Part shown: one piece after another, positions 56,540 to 64,000 of the stretch
Position numbering within the stretch: the first letter of the stretch is position 1
Layout of the letters: each line of letters starts with the position of its first letter
Origin: Pseudomonadota bacterium
GTDB taxonomy: Bacteria; Pseudomonadota; Gammaproteobacteria; Eutrophobiales; Eutrophobiaceae
NCBI GenBank assembly: GCA_013112535.1
Contig: JABFGI010000001.1
Location: 62,001 to 126,000 of the forward strand
DNA: 64,000 nucleotides
Direction: 5' to 3'
Notes under the pieces: model-generated
Told to the model about the DNA's origin: nothing
Seen by the model: only the letters and a program-made list of their open reading frames with translations
Databases searched by the model: none
Program-made: the position numbers and the translations under genes

Positions 56540-57652
56540 TTAATCAACATGTAAAGTTCTAATGCAATTTTTTCCATCTACTTTAGCAGCATAGACTCCT
56601 AAATCAGCCATCTTGATTAATGCTTCATAATTCTTCATGTCAGGTAGACGGTGTGCAACTCCGATGCTGACACTTCCATGCCATGGTTCTCCACCAGTTG
56701 ATGGCCGGAGTGTTGATACTGCTTTGCGGATTGATTCTGCGAGATGCATTCCAGCCTCTTTGTCCGTGTCAGGACAGATAACGAGAAATTCATCACCACC
56801 GAGTCGGCAAACGGTATCGTCATTTCTCAAGGCTTCTTTAAGCCTTTTAGCTAGTGCTATTAATACAGCATCTCCGGCATCATGACCGTAATCGTCATTG
56901 ACTTCCTTAAAGTGATCGGCATCAACCATCATACAAACCAGAGGTAAATCATTCTGCAAAGCTTCACTCCATAGTTTGAAAAGAAGTTGTATGGCATAGC
57001 GACGATTGGGAAGTTCAGTTAGAGGATCTGTTAAAGACAGTTTTTCAAGTTTTAAGTTGGCATCAGACAATTCTCTGGTACGTGATGATACTATTTCTTC
57101 AAGAGAATTATTCAAATGCTTTAGTTCCCGGTTTTGTCTGGTGACCAGTTCAAATAAACTGGTCAAAGCATCAAGTAAAGGTGCCGTTTCACTTAGTTGT
57201 TCCTTCTCAAGTTTGTCATAGGCTTCATTTGGACTCATGCCAGATTGTATAGCTATAATTTGTCGGCCTAAATTCTTGTCTTCACCGAGTACATGATAGG
57301 CAAGCCAATGTATAAGAAAATCCAGAAGCGATTCGGCTTCAGCAATGTTATCTTGAGATATCTTTGAATAGATAGTCGTCACATCATCAAGAAATCTTTT
57401 GTGTACTCGAAGATGGTGACGCGTATGTCTGGTATCTACCTTGACTTCCTTCATCATTTTTTCTTCTTCCTTGAAATGGTTTACCGCGTAATCTGTTAAC
57501 TCTTCATACAGATTTTCCACATCCCGCAGTTGTACATAATTCTCTGCTAGCAAATCGCTAAATTGATTAATGAATTCGACAAGATTTTGATGTTGGTTAT
57601 CGATGTCGGATAAACCGGTTATATAGTAGTCATTCCACTGAAATGATTTCAC
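56540..57652 (-). CDS. Bacteriohemerythrin-GGDEF diguanylate cyclase
   Basis: 370 residues, cytosolic. The N-terminal hemerythrin domain (1-135) keeps the diiron ligands: His21, His59, Glu63, His80, His84, His120 and Asp125 (HFKEEEKM, HTRHH, WLAYHVLGED). A helical linker (150-205) leads to a GGDEF domain with LGGDEF (285-289) and an I-site RNDD (276-279). The likely role is oxygen- or redox-dependent c-di-GMP synthesis; this architecture is known in other bacteria. The numbering of the middle His ligands is approximate. Confidence 0.9.
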   Translation of the reverse strand: MKSFQWNDYYITGLSDIDNQHQNLVEFINQFSDLLAENYVQLRDVENLYEELTDYAVNHFKEEEKMMKEVKVDTRHTRHHLRVHKRFLDDVTTIYSKISQDNIAEAESLLDFLIHWLAYHVLGEDKNLGRQIIAIQSGMSPNEAYDKLEKEQLSETAPLLDALTSLFELVTRQNRELKHLNNSLEEIVSSRTRELSDANLKLEKLSLTDPLTELPNRRYAIQLLFKLWSEALQNDLPLVCMMVDADHFKEVNDDYGHDAGDAVLIALAKRLKEALRNDDTVCRLGGDEFLVICPDTDKEAGMHLAESIRKAVSTLRPSTGGEPWHGSVSIGVAHRLPDMKNYEALIKMADLGVYAAKVDGKNCIRTLHVD

Positions 57653-58043
57653 ATCAATTAGCTCTTTTTTATTGTTATGTTTTTACCATGCTAAGTCACA
57701 TGTACGTTTACGATATTGATACTACGTTTCATATAGCTTTCTTCAATGTTTTCAATGTTTGTATTTATTAAAGCAAAATTTCGACCAAATAACATAATTA
57801 TGAGTGTTTTTTGACCAGGGTCATATTGACCTTTATTAGAACTATAAAACTCTACATAAAAAATTAGTATAAAATCACATAAAAATCAATATAAACAGTA
57901 GGTTAGCATCATATTATATGTAATTAGTTATTATTATTAACTTTAATAAAGTATTATAACTTACTGTTATATATCAAATTATACTTGATTTATTTATTTT
58001 AGTAGGAGTATAGTAATTCCATATAGTTAACAAGGTGATTGAT
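57653..58043. promoter_or_regulatory. AT-rich divergent control region with operator-like repeat
   Basis: A region between divergent c-di-GMP genes. It holds TTGAC-CAGG-GTCAT (57811-57824) next to a further TTGACC (57826-57831), giving FNR-superfamily-like half-site spacing. A sigma70 promoter for the PilZ-like gene is TTGATT (57985-57990), 18 bases, TATAGT (58009-58014). Most of 57840-58010 is very AT-rich with no gene. I see no ORF or structured RNA here. Confidence 0.5.
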
Positions 58044-58433
58044 ATGCAACAAGCAGCAATGAATATTACACAGTCGAACATCCATGCGATTGAAGCGAGT
58101 CCGTCTGAAAATGCTAATGAGCAGTTTCCGTGGTTTGTCATCCAGCCTGATAATAAACGCGTTTATTATCGACATGACTGGATTACCGATTTTTTCGGTG
58201 GTCAGGATAAAAAGCAGGATGGCCTGGGTTTAATTTTTCAGTACCCTGAATATCTCGAACCGGGGTCAGCATTGAGCATTGGTATTCCTTTGCCGGAAGG
58301 TGCGCAGCGTTTTCAAGCAGATGTTGTTGTTGCTGGCGCAAAAGATGATGGTTTTGAAATTGGTATCTGGTTACATACCAGTTCCGATGCGGATCTGGAA
58401 TTATTGCTACGTTCCTGTGAATACGCGAGTTGA
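58044..58433 (+). CDS. PilZ-like protein without the c-di-GMP signature
   Basis: 129 residues from ATG 58044 behind AAGGTG; GTG 58035 is rejected. A beta-rich C-terminal half (about 60-115) follows the PilZ pattern: PGSALSIGIPLPEGAQRFQA, then DDGFEIGIWL. The RxxxR and D/NxSxxG motifs are missing, so c-di-GMP binding is doubtful. Degenerate PilZ proteins often act as partners. It could be another small beta-barrel protein. It has its own sigma70-type promoter. Confidence 0.55.
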   Translation: MQQAAMNITQSNIHAIEASPSENANEQFPWFVIQPDNKRVYYRHDWITDFFGGQDKKQDGLGLIFQYPEYLEPGSALSIGIPLPEGAQRFQADVVVAGAKDDGFEIGIWLHTSSDADLELLLRSCEYAS

Positions 58434-58460
58434 TGCTACTTAAATAGCATCAACTCAATT
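58429..58460. terminator. Bidirectional-type hairpin between convergent genes
   Basis: A perfect 10-bp stem, GTTGATGCTA with TAGCATCAAC, around a 6-base loop (58429-58454). It overlaps the PilZ-like stop codon and faces the end of the cyclophilin gene on the other strand. A long T-run is lacking, but AATTT follows. Confidence 0.55.
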
Positions 58461-58496
58461 TAAAAATTATTTTGATCTAACGACCTCTTCCTCTAG

Positions 58497-59054
58497 CTAG
58501 TTCAAAATACGCACTTTCATTTCAATCCGTTCTAACGGATTGTCGCGCGCATCTCGCTTTTGAGAAACAATCTTGTCGGCCACATCCATGCCACTGACGA
58601 CTTCACCAAAAACGGTATATTGGCCATCAAGAAATTGAGAATCAGCAACAACAATAAAAAATTGTGAACCGGCACTGTCTGGATGCTGTGAGCGCGCCAT
58701 GGAGAGGATCCCTCTTTTATGTGAACGTTCATTAAATTCTGCTTTAACACTGTGATCTGGACCACCTTGACCGTATTTTGATTTATCCGTGCCTTTGGTA
58801 TTGGGATCACCACCCTGAATCATGAAGCCGGGAATAACGCGATGAAAAATAGTACCGTCATAATAGCCGGATTGTGCCAGTGTTAAAAAATTCTCAACGT
58901 GTTTTGGTGCCACATCAGGAAAAAACTGTAATTCAATATTGCCTAAATTGGTTTCAATGACAGCATGAGCTGTTGTTTCGTCGGCAATGACGTTTGTTGC
59001 ACTGATAGTGAAAAGAAAACCAAAAACTATTTTTTGTAGATATTTAATAGACAC
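58497..59054 (-). CDS. Periplasmic peptidyl-prolyl isomerase, cyclophilin type
   Basis: 185 residues. A signal peptide (MSIKYLQKIVFGFLFTISA) ends near ATNVIA. The cyclophilin domain has FHRVIPGFMIQGGDP, RGILSMARSQHPDSAGSQFF and DGQYTVFGEVVSGMDV. The catalytic Arg lies in FHRVIPGF. It catalyses proline isomerisation, most likely in the periplasm like PpiA. It is convergent with the PilZ-like gene. Confidence 0.9.
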   Translation of the reverse strand: MSIKYLQKIVFGFLFTISATNVIADETTAHAVIETNLGNIELQFFPDVAPKHVENFLTLAQSGYYDGTIFHRVIPGFMIQGGDPNTKGTDKSKYGQGGPDHSVKAEFNERSHKRGILSMARSQHPDSAGSQFFIVVADSQFLDGQYTVFGEVVSGMDVADKIVSQKRDARDNPLERIEMKVRILN

Positions 59055-59148
59055 TATAAAACTCCGTTAAGTTAAATTTAATATTAAGAATTTTATATGA
59101 AAGATAATGACATGTCACAAACACCAATCCGTATTATCATGAACCACT

Positions 59149-60438
59149 ATGCAAAAACTTGATGACTTGCTAAAAATCGATAGCGATGCCATTTGGCATC
59201 CGTATAGTGCACTGGATTCAGATTTGCCTGTTTATCATGTCGAATCGGCCAATGGTGTTCGGCTGAAGTTATCAGATGGCCGTAAATTAATTGATGGCAT
59301 GGCATCGTGGTGGAGTGTTATTCACGGTTATAACCAGCCTGAAATAAATGAAGCATTAGAAAAACAAATGAAAAACATGGCGCATGTCATGTTTGGTGGT
59401 TTAACGCATACGCCTGCAATAGAACTCACTCAACAATTATTAGACATTACGCCAGAACCATTGGATGCTGTTTTCTATTCTGACTCAGGATCAGTTTCAG
59501 TTGATGTTGCGATGAAACTGGCCATACATTACTGGCAGGCAAAAGGAAAACCAAAGAAGCAACGTTTTATCAGTTTACGTCACGGTTATCATGGCGATAC
59601 GTTTGGCGCGATGTCGGTTTGTGATCCGGAAACGGGTATGCATAGTTTGTTTGCCGATGCCATGCCAAAACAGGTTTTTATCGAACAACCGCAATGTCGT
59701 TTTGGTGAAGTGTGTACTGAAAAAGATATCTCCTCACTAAAGCAAGCTTTAATAGAGTACGGCGATAATGTTGCTGCACTAATCGTGGAACCGATTGTCC
59801 AGGGTGCGGGCGGAATGTGGTTTTATTCTGCAGAGTATTTAAAGCAGGCAAGCGAATTATGTCATGAACATAATGTGTTATTAATCTTCGATGAAATCGC
59901 AACCGGCTTTGCTCGCACCGGTAAATTATTTGCTTGTGAACATGCGGATGTTGTCCCTGACATCATGTGTGTTGGTAAAGCATTAACCGGTGGATACCTT
60001 TCTTTAGCGGCAACGTTAACCACAAAAGATATTCACGAAACGATTGATAATGGTAAACCGGGTGTGTTTTTGCATGGGCCAACATTTATGGCAAATCCGT
60101 TAGCGTGTACAGCGGCACTAAGCAGTATACGATTATTGCTCGATTCAAACTGGCAGGAAAATATTAATCGAATTCAATATGGTTTGGAGCAAGGGTTGTT
60201 CCCCTGTATGGAGCTATCTCAGGTTAATGATGTCCGGATATTAGGCGCGATAGGTGTTGTTGAATTAAATGAACCGGTTGATATGAAAAGCATTGTGCCG
60301 CAATTTGTTGATGCCGGAGTTTGGGTTCGTCCTTTTGGCAAGTTGGTTTATGTTATGCCACCGTATATTATCGAAAACGATGATTTGACCTTCCTGACTG
60401 ATGCAATGGTGAAAATTATTTCAAGTTTGCAAAAGTAG
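59149..60438 (+). CDS. bioA: Adenosylmethionine-8-amino-7-oxononanoate transaminase BioA
   Basis: 429 residues, normal length. Class III PLP aminotransferase: IWHPYSALD with [43 protein letters not shown] and the PLP Lys in [11 protein letters not shown]. The final DFY-like and [17 protein letters not shown] segments fit BioA. It forms 7,8-diaminononanoate in biotin synthesis with SAM as amino donor. Other biotin genes are not seen beside it. Confidence 0.94.
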   Translation: MQKLDDLLKIDSDAIWHPYSALDSDLPVYHVESANGVRLKLSDGRKLIDGMASWWSVIHGYNQPEINEALEKQMKNMAHVMFGGLTHTPAIELTQQLLDITPEPLDAVFYSDSGSVSVDVAMKLAIHYWQAKGKPKKQRFISLRHGYHGDTFGAMSVCDPETGMHSLFADAMPKQVFIEQPQCRFGEVCTEKDISSLKQALIEYGDNVAALIVEPIVQGAGGMWFYSAEYLKQASELCHEHNVLLIFDEIATGFARTGKLFACEHADVVPDIMCVGKALTGGYLSLAATLTTKDIHETIDNGKPGVFLHGPTFMANPLACTAALSSIRLLLDSNWQENINRIQYGLEQGLFPCMELSQVNDVRILGAIGVVELNEPVDMKSIVPQFVDAGVWVRPFGKLVYVMPPYIIENDDLTFLTDAMVKIISSLQK

Positions 60439-60526
60439 GGTGTCAAACGGCTCTCGAATTGATACCATCGCGCCCTCAAGTTTTTAAGCATAGTTGAACA
60501 CTATTCAACTATGCTATACAAGTTCA

Positions 60527-60645
60527 ATGGTGGCCTGTGCCGGTCCCCTCGCAACACGAAATTGTGAATCCCGCCAGGTCCGGAAGGAAGCAACGGCAGC
60601 AGTGGATGTGTGTGCCGGGGTAGGGACGGTATGGGTCGCCTCCAT
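60527..60645 (+). ncRNA. ffs: Signal recognition particle RNA (4.5S, small bacterial type)
   Basis: The conserved tetraloop/internal-loop core CAGGTCCGGAAGGAAGCA (60575-60592) is followed by GCAGCAGTGGATG and TGTGTGCCGGGG. The arms GGTGGCC...CCGGTCCC and GGGACGG...GGTCGCC pair at the ends. It folds as a single long hairpin and partners with Ffh. Exact ends are uncertain by a few bases. It lies between bioA and dnaX as in many gammaproteobacteria. Confidence 0.93.
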
Positions 60646-60668
60646 ATACATAAGCCGCTACTGAGTAC

Positions 60669-60696
60669 TTGCTGCAAAGCTATCCTCATGTATGAT
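60669..60696 (+). promoter_or_regulatory. Possible sigma70 promoter of dnaX
   Basis: TTGCTG, 16 bases, TATGAT, 47 bp before dnaX. The match is moderate. Confidence 0.3.
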
Positions 60697-60743
60697 CAAA
60701 GCCATCTAGTCAATCTCACATTAAGATAAGAACAGAAAAATTA

Positions 60744-62363
60744 ATGAGTTATCAAGTACTTGCGCGTAAATGGCGACCCAGGACATTTCAGGACATGGTC
60801 GGCCAATCACATGTATTAAAAGCATTATCAAACGCACTGGATCAGGATCGTTTGCATCATGCTTATTTATTCACTGGCACACGCGGCGTTGGTAAGACGA
60901 CACTGGCGAGAATTCTGGCGAAATGCCTGAATTGCGATAAAGGTGTCAGCTCCAATCCCTGTGGCGAATGTAGTTCCTGTGTGGCTATCGATGAAGGTCG
61001 TTTTATTGATTTAATCGAAGTCGATGCCGCATCACGCGCCAAGGTTGAAGAAACCCGCGATTTGATGGACAACGTTCAATACGCACCAACCAATGGTCGT
61101 TATAAAGTCTATCTGATTGACGAAATTCACATGTTTTCCAATCATAGTTTTAATGCTTTATTAAAAACACTGGAAGAGCCACCACCGCACGTTAAATTTT
61201 TACTCGCAACAACCGAACCAAAAAAATTGCCGGTCACGATTTTATCGCGTTGTTTGCAATTTAACCTGAGTCATTTAACCAATGATCAGATTGCCAAACA
61301 AATTGAAATGATTCTGACGCAAGAGTCAGTTGAGTTTGATCAAGCTTCAGTTGAGTTGGTCGCGCGCGGTGCGGACGGCAGTATGCGCGATGCTTTAAGT
61401 TTACTCGATCAGGCCATTGCTTATGGTGGTGGTACGCTGGAAGAGACACAAGTTCGTTCGATGATGGGAACGATTGATAGTGCTGATTTAAATGGTCTTA
61501 TTCAAGCTTTGATTGATGCCGATGCCGAAGCATTACTCAATACAATTGAAACGATTGCATTACAAAGCCCTGACTTTGATTCCTTGTTATCAGAATTATT
61601 AAGTTTGTTACAAAAGATTGCGATCATTCAGGTTTTACCGGAAGGTTCAAATAATGACTTAATGACAAATAAAGAGCTGGTTAACTTTGCCAATGCAATG
61701 AATAAAGAAGATACACAGCTTTATTATCAAATTGGAATGGTCGGACGCAAAGATCTTTATCTTGCACCTGATGCAAAATCCGGTTTTGAAATGGTGATGA
61801 TTCGTATGTTGGCATTCAGACCAATGGCTGATGGCGAAATCACTAGTAAAACACAAACGCTTAAACCTGCTTCATCTTCAACAAGTGCTGCATCAAAAGC
61901 TAAGTCTGCTGAAACAGTGGCCGCTATAGATGCGCCAAAAGAAAGTGTTGAAGAAATGCCAGTGATTGCGGCGCCTGTTAAGAAAACGGATAACGAATGG
62001 CAGAACATAATCGAAGAAATTGGTTTGAAAGGGCTAACAAAAGAATTAGCCAGTAACTGCGTAATCAAGTCAAAGACTGATACTAAAATTGAATTGGCAT
62101 TAACGACTTCACAAGAACATTTATTAAACAAAAGTCAGCAGGATCGAATTGAGCAGGCGATTAAAACAAAATTTGGTGAAGGTATGATGTTAGAGATCGT
62201 ATTGGAAGATTCTGACAATGAAACACCAGCGGAAGCAAATGCGAGATTGGAACGTGAACGCCAAAAAGCAGCTAAAATCTCAGTACAAAATGATCCTAAT
62301 GTGCAGTCATTACTTGATACATTTAATGGAACGATTGATCAGGATTCAATTCAACCGCAATAA
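60744..62363 (+). CDS. dnaX: DNA polymerase III subunit gamma/tau (DnaX)
   Basis: 539 residues. The N-terminus is MSYQVLARKWRPRTFQDMVG. The AAA+ clamp-loader core has Walker A GTRGVGKTT (45-53), zinc-binding Cys 64, 73, 76 and 79, LIDEIHMFS and TTEPKKLPVTILSRC. A C-terminal region of about 170 residues replaces the longer tau tail of E. coli, so the protein is short. No convincing A AAA AAG-type frameshift site in the zero frame is seen. Confidence 0.95.
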   Translation: MSYQVLARKWRPRTFQDMVGQSHVLKALSNALDQDRLHHAYLFTGTRGVGKTTLARILAKCLNCDKGVSSNPCGECSSCVAIDEGRFIDLIEVDAASRAKVEETRDLMDNVQYAPTNGRYKVYLIDEIHMFSNHSFNALLKTLEEPPPHVKFLLATTEPKKLPVTILSRCLQFNLSHLTNDQIAKQIEMILTQESVEFDQASVELVARGADGSMRDALSLLDQAIAYGGGTLEETQVRSMMGTIDSADLNGLIQALIDADAEALLNTIETIALQSPDFDSLLSELLSLLQKIAIIQVLPEGSNNDLMTNKELVNFANAMNKEDTQLYYQIGMVGRKDLYLAPDAKSGFEMVMIRMLAFRPMADGEITSKTQTLKPASSSTSAASKAKSAETVAAIDAPKESVEEMPVIAAPVKKTDNEWQNIIEEIGLKGLTKELASNCVIKSKTDTKIELALTTSQEHLLNKSQQDRIEQAIKTKFGEGMMLEIVLEDSDNETPAEANARLERERQKAAKISVQNDPNVQSLLDTFNGTIDQDSIQPQ

Positions 62364-62392
62364 ATAGTTAATTTTGAAGAGGACATAAATCG

Positions 62393-62716
62393 ATGAAAGG
62401 TGGTATGGGTAACATCATGAAACAGGCCCAGCAAATGCAGGCCAATATGGAAAAAGTTCAGAAAGAACTGGCAGAAGCTGAAGTTACAGGTGAATCAGGT
62501 GCCGGTATGGTTAAAGTAACAATCAACGGTAAGCATGATGTTAAGCGTGTCGAAATTGATCCTGAACTAATGAAAGACGATAAGGAAATGGTTGAAGATT
62601 TAGTTGCTGCGGCAGTTAACGATGCAAACCGACGCATTGAAAAAATGTCTCAGGAAAAAATGTCCAGTGTGACAGCAGGTATGGGCTTGCCTCCAGGTAT
62701 GAAGCTTCCCTTTTAA
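62393..62716 (+). CDS. ybaB: Nucleoid-associated protein YbaB/EbfC
   Basis: 107 residues, the standard length. It has the N-terminal helix [20 protein letters not shown], then [20 protein letters not shown] and [20 protein letters not shown]. The C-terminus [12 protein letters not shown] is typical. It is a dimeric DNA-binding protein and sits in the dnaX-ybaB-recR order. Confidence 0.96.
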   Translation: MKGGMGNIMKQAQQMQANMEKVQKELAEAEVTGESGAGMVKVTINGKHDVKRVEIDPELMKDDKEMVEDLVAAAVNDANRRIEKMSQEKMSSVTAGMGLPPGMKLPF

Positions 62717-62744
62717 TAGTATTCGCGAAAGACTATTAAAATAT

Positions 62745-63338
62745 ATGGTCGAACAGACTTTATTAGAGCAATTAGTTGAAGCCTTGCGTGTCATGCCGGG
62801 CATAGGTCGAAAATCTGCTCAACGTATTGCACATCAACTGTTGCAACGGAATCGTGATGCTGCAAAGCATCTTTCCAGAATATTGGCTGAAGCCATGGAT
62901 CGCATTGGTCATTGCAAACGTTGTCGAACCTATACTGAAAATGAACTTTGCTATCTTTGTGAAAATACGCGACGTGATGATAGTACGATTTGCGTAGTAG
63001 AAAACCCTTCCGATGTTGATGCCATAGAAGAAGCAAATTACAAAGGTCGTTACTTTGTCTTGCTCGGACACCTGTCTCCACTCGATGGCATTGGTCCTGA
63101 TGATATTGGTTTGCACGACTTTCAAAAACTTATTGAAAATGAAGACTTAAAAGAAGTGATACTCGCAACCAGCACGACAGTAGAGGGCGAAGCAACAGCA
63201 CACTTTATTAGTGAAATGTGTAAAGCCAGAGGTAAACAGGTAACACGTATTGCGCATGGTGTGCCGATGGGTGGTGAGCTTGAATATGCTAACAGTCTGA
63301 CCATTGCACATGCATTGGATGGAAGAAGAGAAATTTAA
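62745..63338 (+). CDS. recR: Recombination protein RecR
   Basis: 197 residues. An HhH segment (LRVMPGIGRKSAQRIAHQLL) is followed by a four-Cys zinc finger (Cys57, Cys60, Cys69, Cys72) and a Toprim domain with CVVENPSDVDAIEE and LGGHLSPLDG-like LLGHLSPLDGIGPDD. It acts with RecF/RecO in recombinational repair. It is 28 bp after ybaB. Confidence 0.96.
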   Translation: MVEQTLLEQLVEALRVMPGIGRKSAQRIAHQLLQRNRDAAKHLSRILAEAMDRIGHCKRCRTYTENELCYLCENTRRDDSTICVVENPSDVDAIEEANYKGRYFVLLGHLSPLDGIGPDDIGLHDFQKLIENEDLKEVILATSTTVEGEATAHFISEMCKARGKQVTRIAHGVPMGGELEYANSLTIAHALDGRREI

Positions 63339-63349
63339 GTTTTCTAATT

Positions 63350-63377
63350 TGTCATTCCCGCCTGCGTGGGAATGACA
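63350..63377 (+). repeat. TGTCATTCCC inverted repeat (REP-like hairpin)
   Basis: TGTCATTCCC, 8 bases, GGGAATGACA: a perfect 10-bp stem starting 12 bp after the recR stop. Hairpins of this class are scattered in many proteobacterial genomes. Without a T-run it is a poor terminator but may act as one in part. Confidence 0.7.
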
Positions 63378-63406
63378 ATATCATTCTTCACAAAGGAGCA
63401 GCCGTT

Positions 63407-63985
63407 ATTAAAACTATCTGGCTAATTATTTTTACAACAGTCTTTATCTGGTCAGCCATTAACCCGAAAGATCAATTCACCTGGTTTCTTGAAGTGGCAC
63501 CGGCCATCATAGGTATTGTTTTATTAGCATCGACTTATAATTCTTTTCGTTTAACATCCTTACTTTATGTTTTTATATTACTGCACTGTATTGTTTTAAT
63601 GATTGGTGGGCATTACACGTATGCTGAAGTCCCTCTTTTTGAAGGCTTTGAGCGAAACAACTATGACAAAGTCGGTCACTTCTTTCAGGGCTTTGTCCCT
63701 GCTTTGTTAGCAAGAGAAATATTAATACGTAAACAAGTTGTTAATGGTAAAGCATGGCTTAATGTTTTCATTGTTTCCATTTGTTTAGCGTTCAGTGCGG
63801 TTTATGAATTGATTGAATGGTGGGTGGCAGAAGCAACCGGTGAAAATGCAGAAGCGTTTCTTGGTACGCAAGGTTATGTCTGGGATACTCAGTCAGATAT
63901 GGCAATGGCATTGATAGGTGCAATTACTTCAATTATTTTGTTGTCATATTTTCATGACAAACAATTAAATAAACTTAACGATTAA
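63407..63985 (+). CDS. DUF2238 (YjdF-like) inner-membrane protein, probable ATT start
   Basis: About 192 residues with the start placed at ATT 63407. AAAGGAG (63392-63398) lies 8 bp before it. No ATG, GTG or TTG exists earlier in frame, and the in-frame GTG at 63494 would remove 29 residues, including a membrane helix and the segment WSAINPKDQFTWFLEVAPAI that matches the family N-terminus. Several membrane helices are visible. Family phrases are NYDKVGHFFQGFVPALLARE and YELIEWW. Function unknown. Confidence 0.75.
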   Translation: MKTIWLIIFTTVFIWSAINPKDQFTWFLEVAPAIIGIVLLASTYNSFRLTSLLYVFILLHCIVLMIGGHYTYAEVPLFEGFERNNYDKVGHFFQGFVPALLAREILIRKQVVNGKAWLNVFIVSICLAFSAVYELIEWWVAEATGENAEAFLGTQGYVWDTQSDMAMALIGAITSIILLSYFHDKQLNKLND

Positions 63986-64000
63986 AGACGTACACTTATT

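Noticed and set aside
62268-62280. A-rich run near the end of dnaX as a programmed frameshift site
   Set aside because: The codons are CAA-AAA-GCA, so the zero-frame slippery pattern A-AAA-AAG is not met, and it lies too close to the end to give a gamma product.
1-64000. Insertion sequences, prophage, CRISPR array, toxin-antitoxin or defence genes
   Set aside because: Looked for on both strands. No transposase, integrase, phage structural gene, regularly spaced repeats or Cas-type protein is present.

Overview
The window is a bacterial chromosome segment of low to moderate GC. Gene content and order (FleQ/FleS/FleR regulators, FlhF/FlhG, CheZ, a MotC/MotD-type stator, a ParA/CheW-like pair and the bioA, 4.5S RNA, dnaX, ybaB, recR block) point to a gammaproteobacterium with a polar flagellum. 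I cannot name the genus from sequence alone.

Layout. 1-1612: end of an arsenosugar-type cluster (3' end of arsS plus two glycosyltransferases). 1609-4330 (minus strand): PilZ protein, flgN, flgM, flgA and a small unknown gene. 4342-6288: cheV-cheR. 6412-16700: flgBCDEFGHIJKL for rod, hook, rings and hook-filament junction. 16784-21116: fliC, flaG, fliD, fliS, a fliT-like gene. 21227-25404: fleQ, fleSR. 25426-37803: fliEFGHIJKLMNOPQR-flhB (basal body, export gate, switch). 37825-42790: flhA, flhF, flhG, fliA. 42838-52646: cheY, cheZ, cheA, cheB, motC, motD, a ParA-like/CheW-like pair, cheW and a DUF2802 gene. 52720-52810: tRNA-Ser(GGA). 52885-58433: c-di-GMP enzymes (PAS-GGDEF-EAL; hemerythrin-GGDEF) and a PilZ-like protein. 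58497-63985: cyclophilin, bioA, 4.5S RNA, dnaX, ybaB, recR and a DUF2238 membrane protein.

How it works together. The promoters give a readable hierarchy. A sigma70-like site precedes fleQ. Six good -24/-12 (sigma54) sites precede the flgA unit, flgB, fleSR, fliK, fliL and cheW, with a weaker one before fliD. Sigma28 sites precede flgM, cheV and fliC. This fits a FleQ, then FleSR, then FliA cascade with FlgM as the exported checkpoint. FlhF and FlhG would set polar location and number, and the ParA/CheW-like pair probably places the chemotaxis array at the pole. Two c-di-GMP enzymes and two PilZ-type proteins flank the motility block, and FleQ keeps the LFRS c-di-GMP motif.

No mobile element, prophage, CRISPR array or defence system is visible. 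The cluster is largely canonical. The least explained items are a tandem structured repeat before the DUF2802 gene (52018-52207), an 80-residue gene leading the flgA unit, an inserted structured segment between motC and motD, an inserted antisense membrane-protein gene before cheW, a 53-residue charged ORF after cheW, and a probable AUU start in the last gene.
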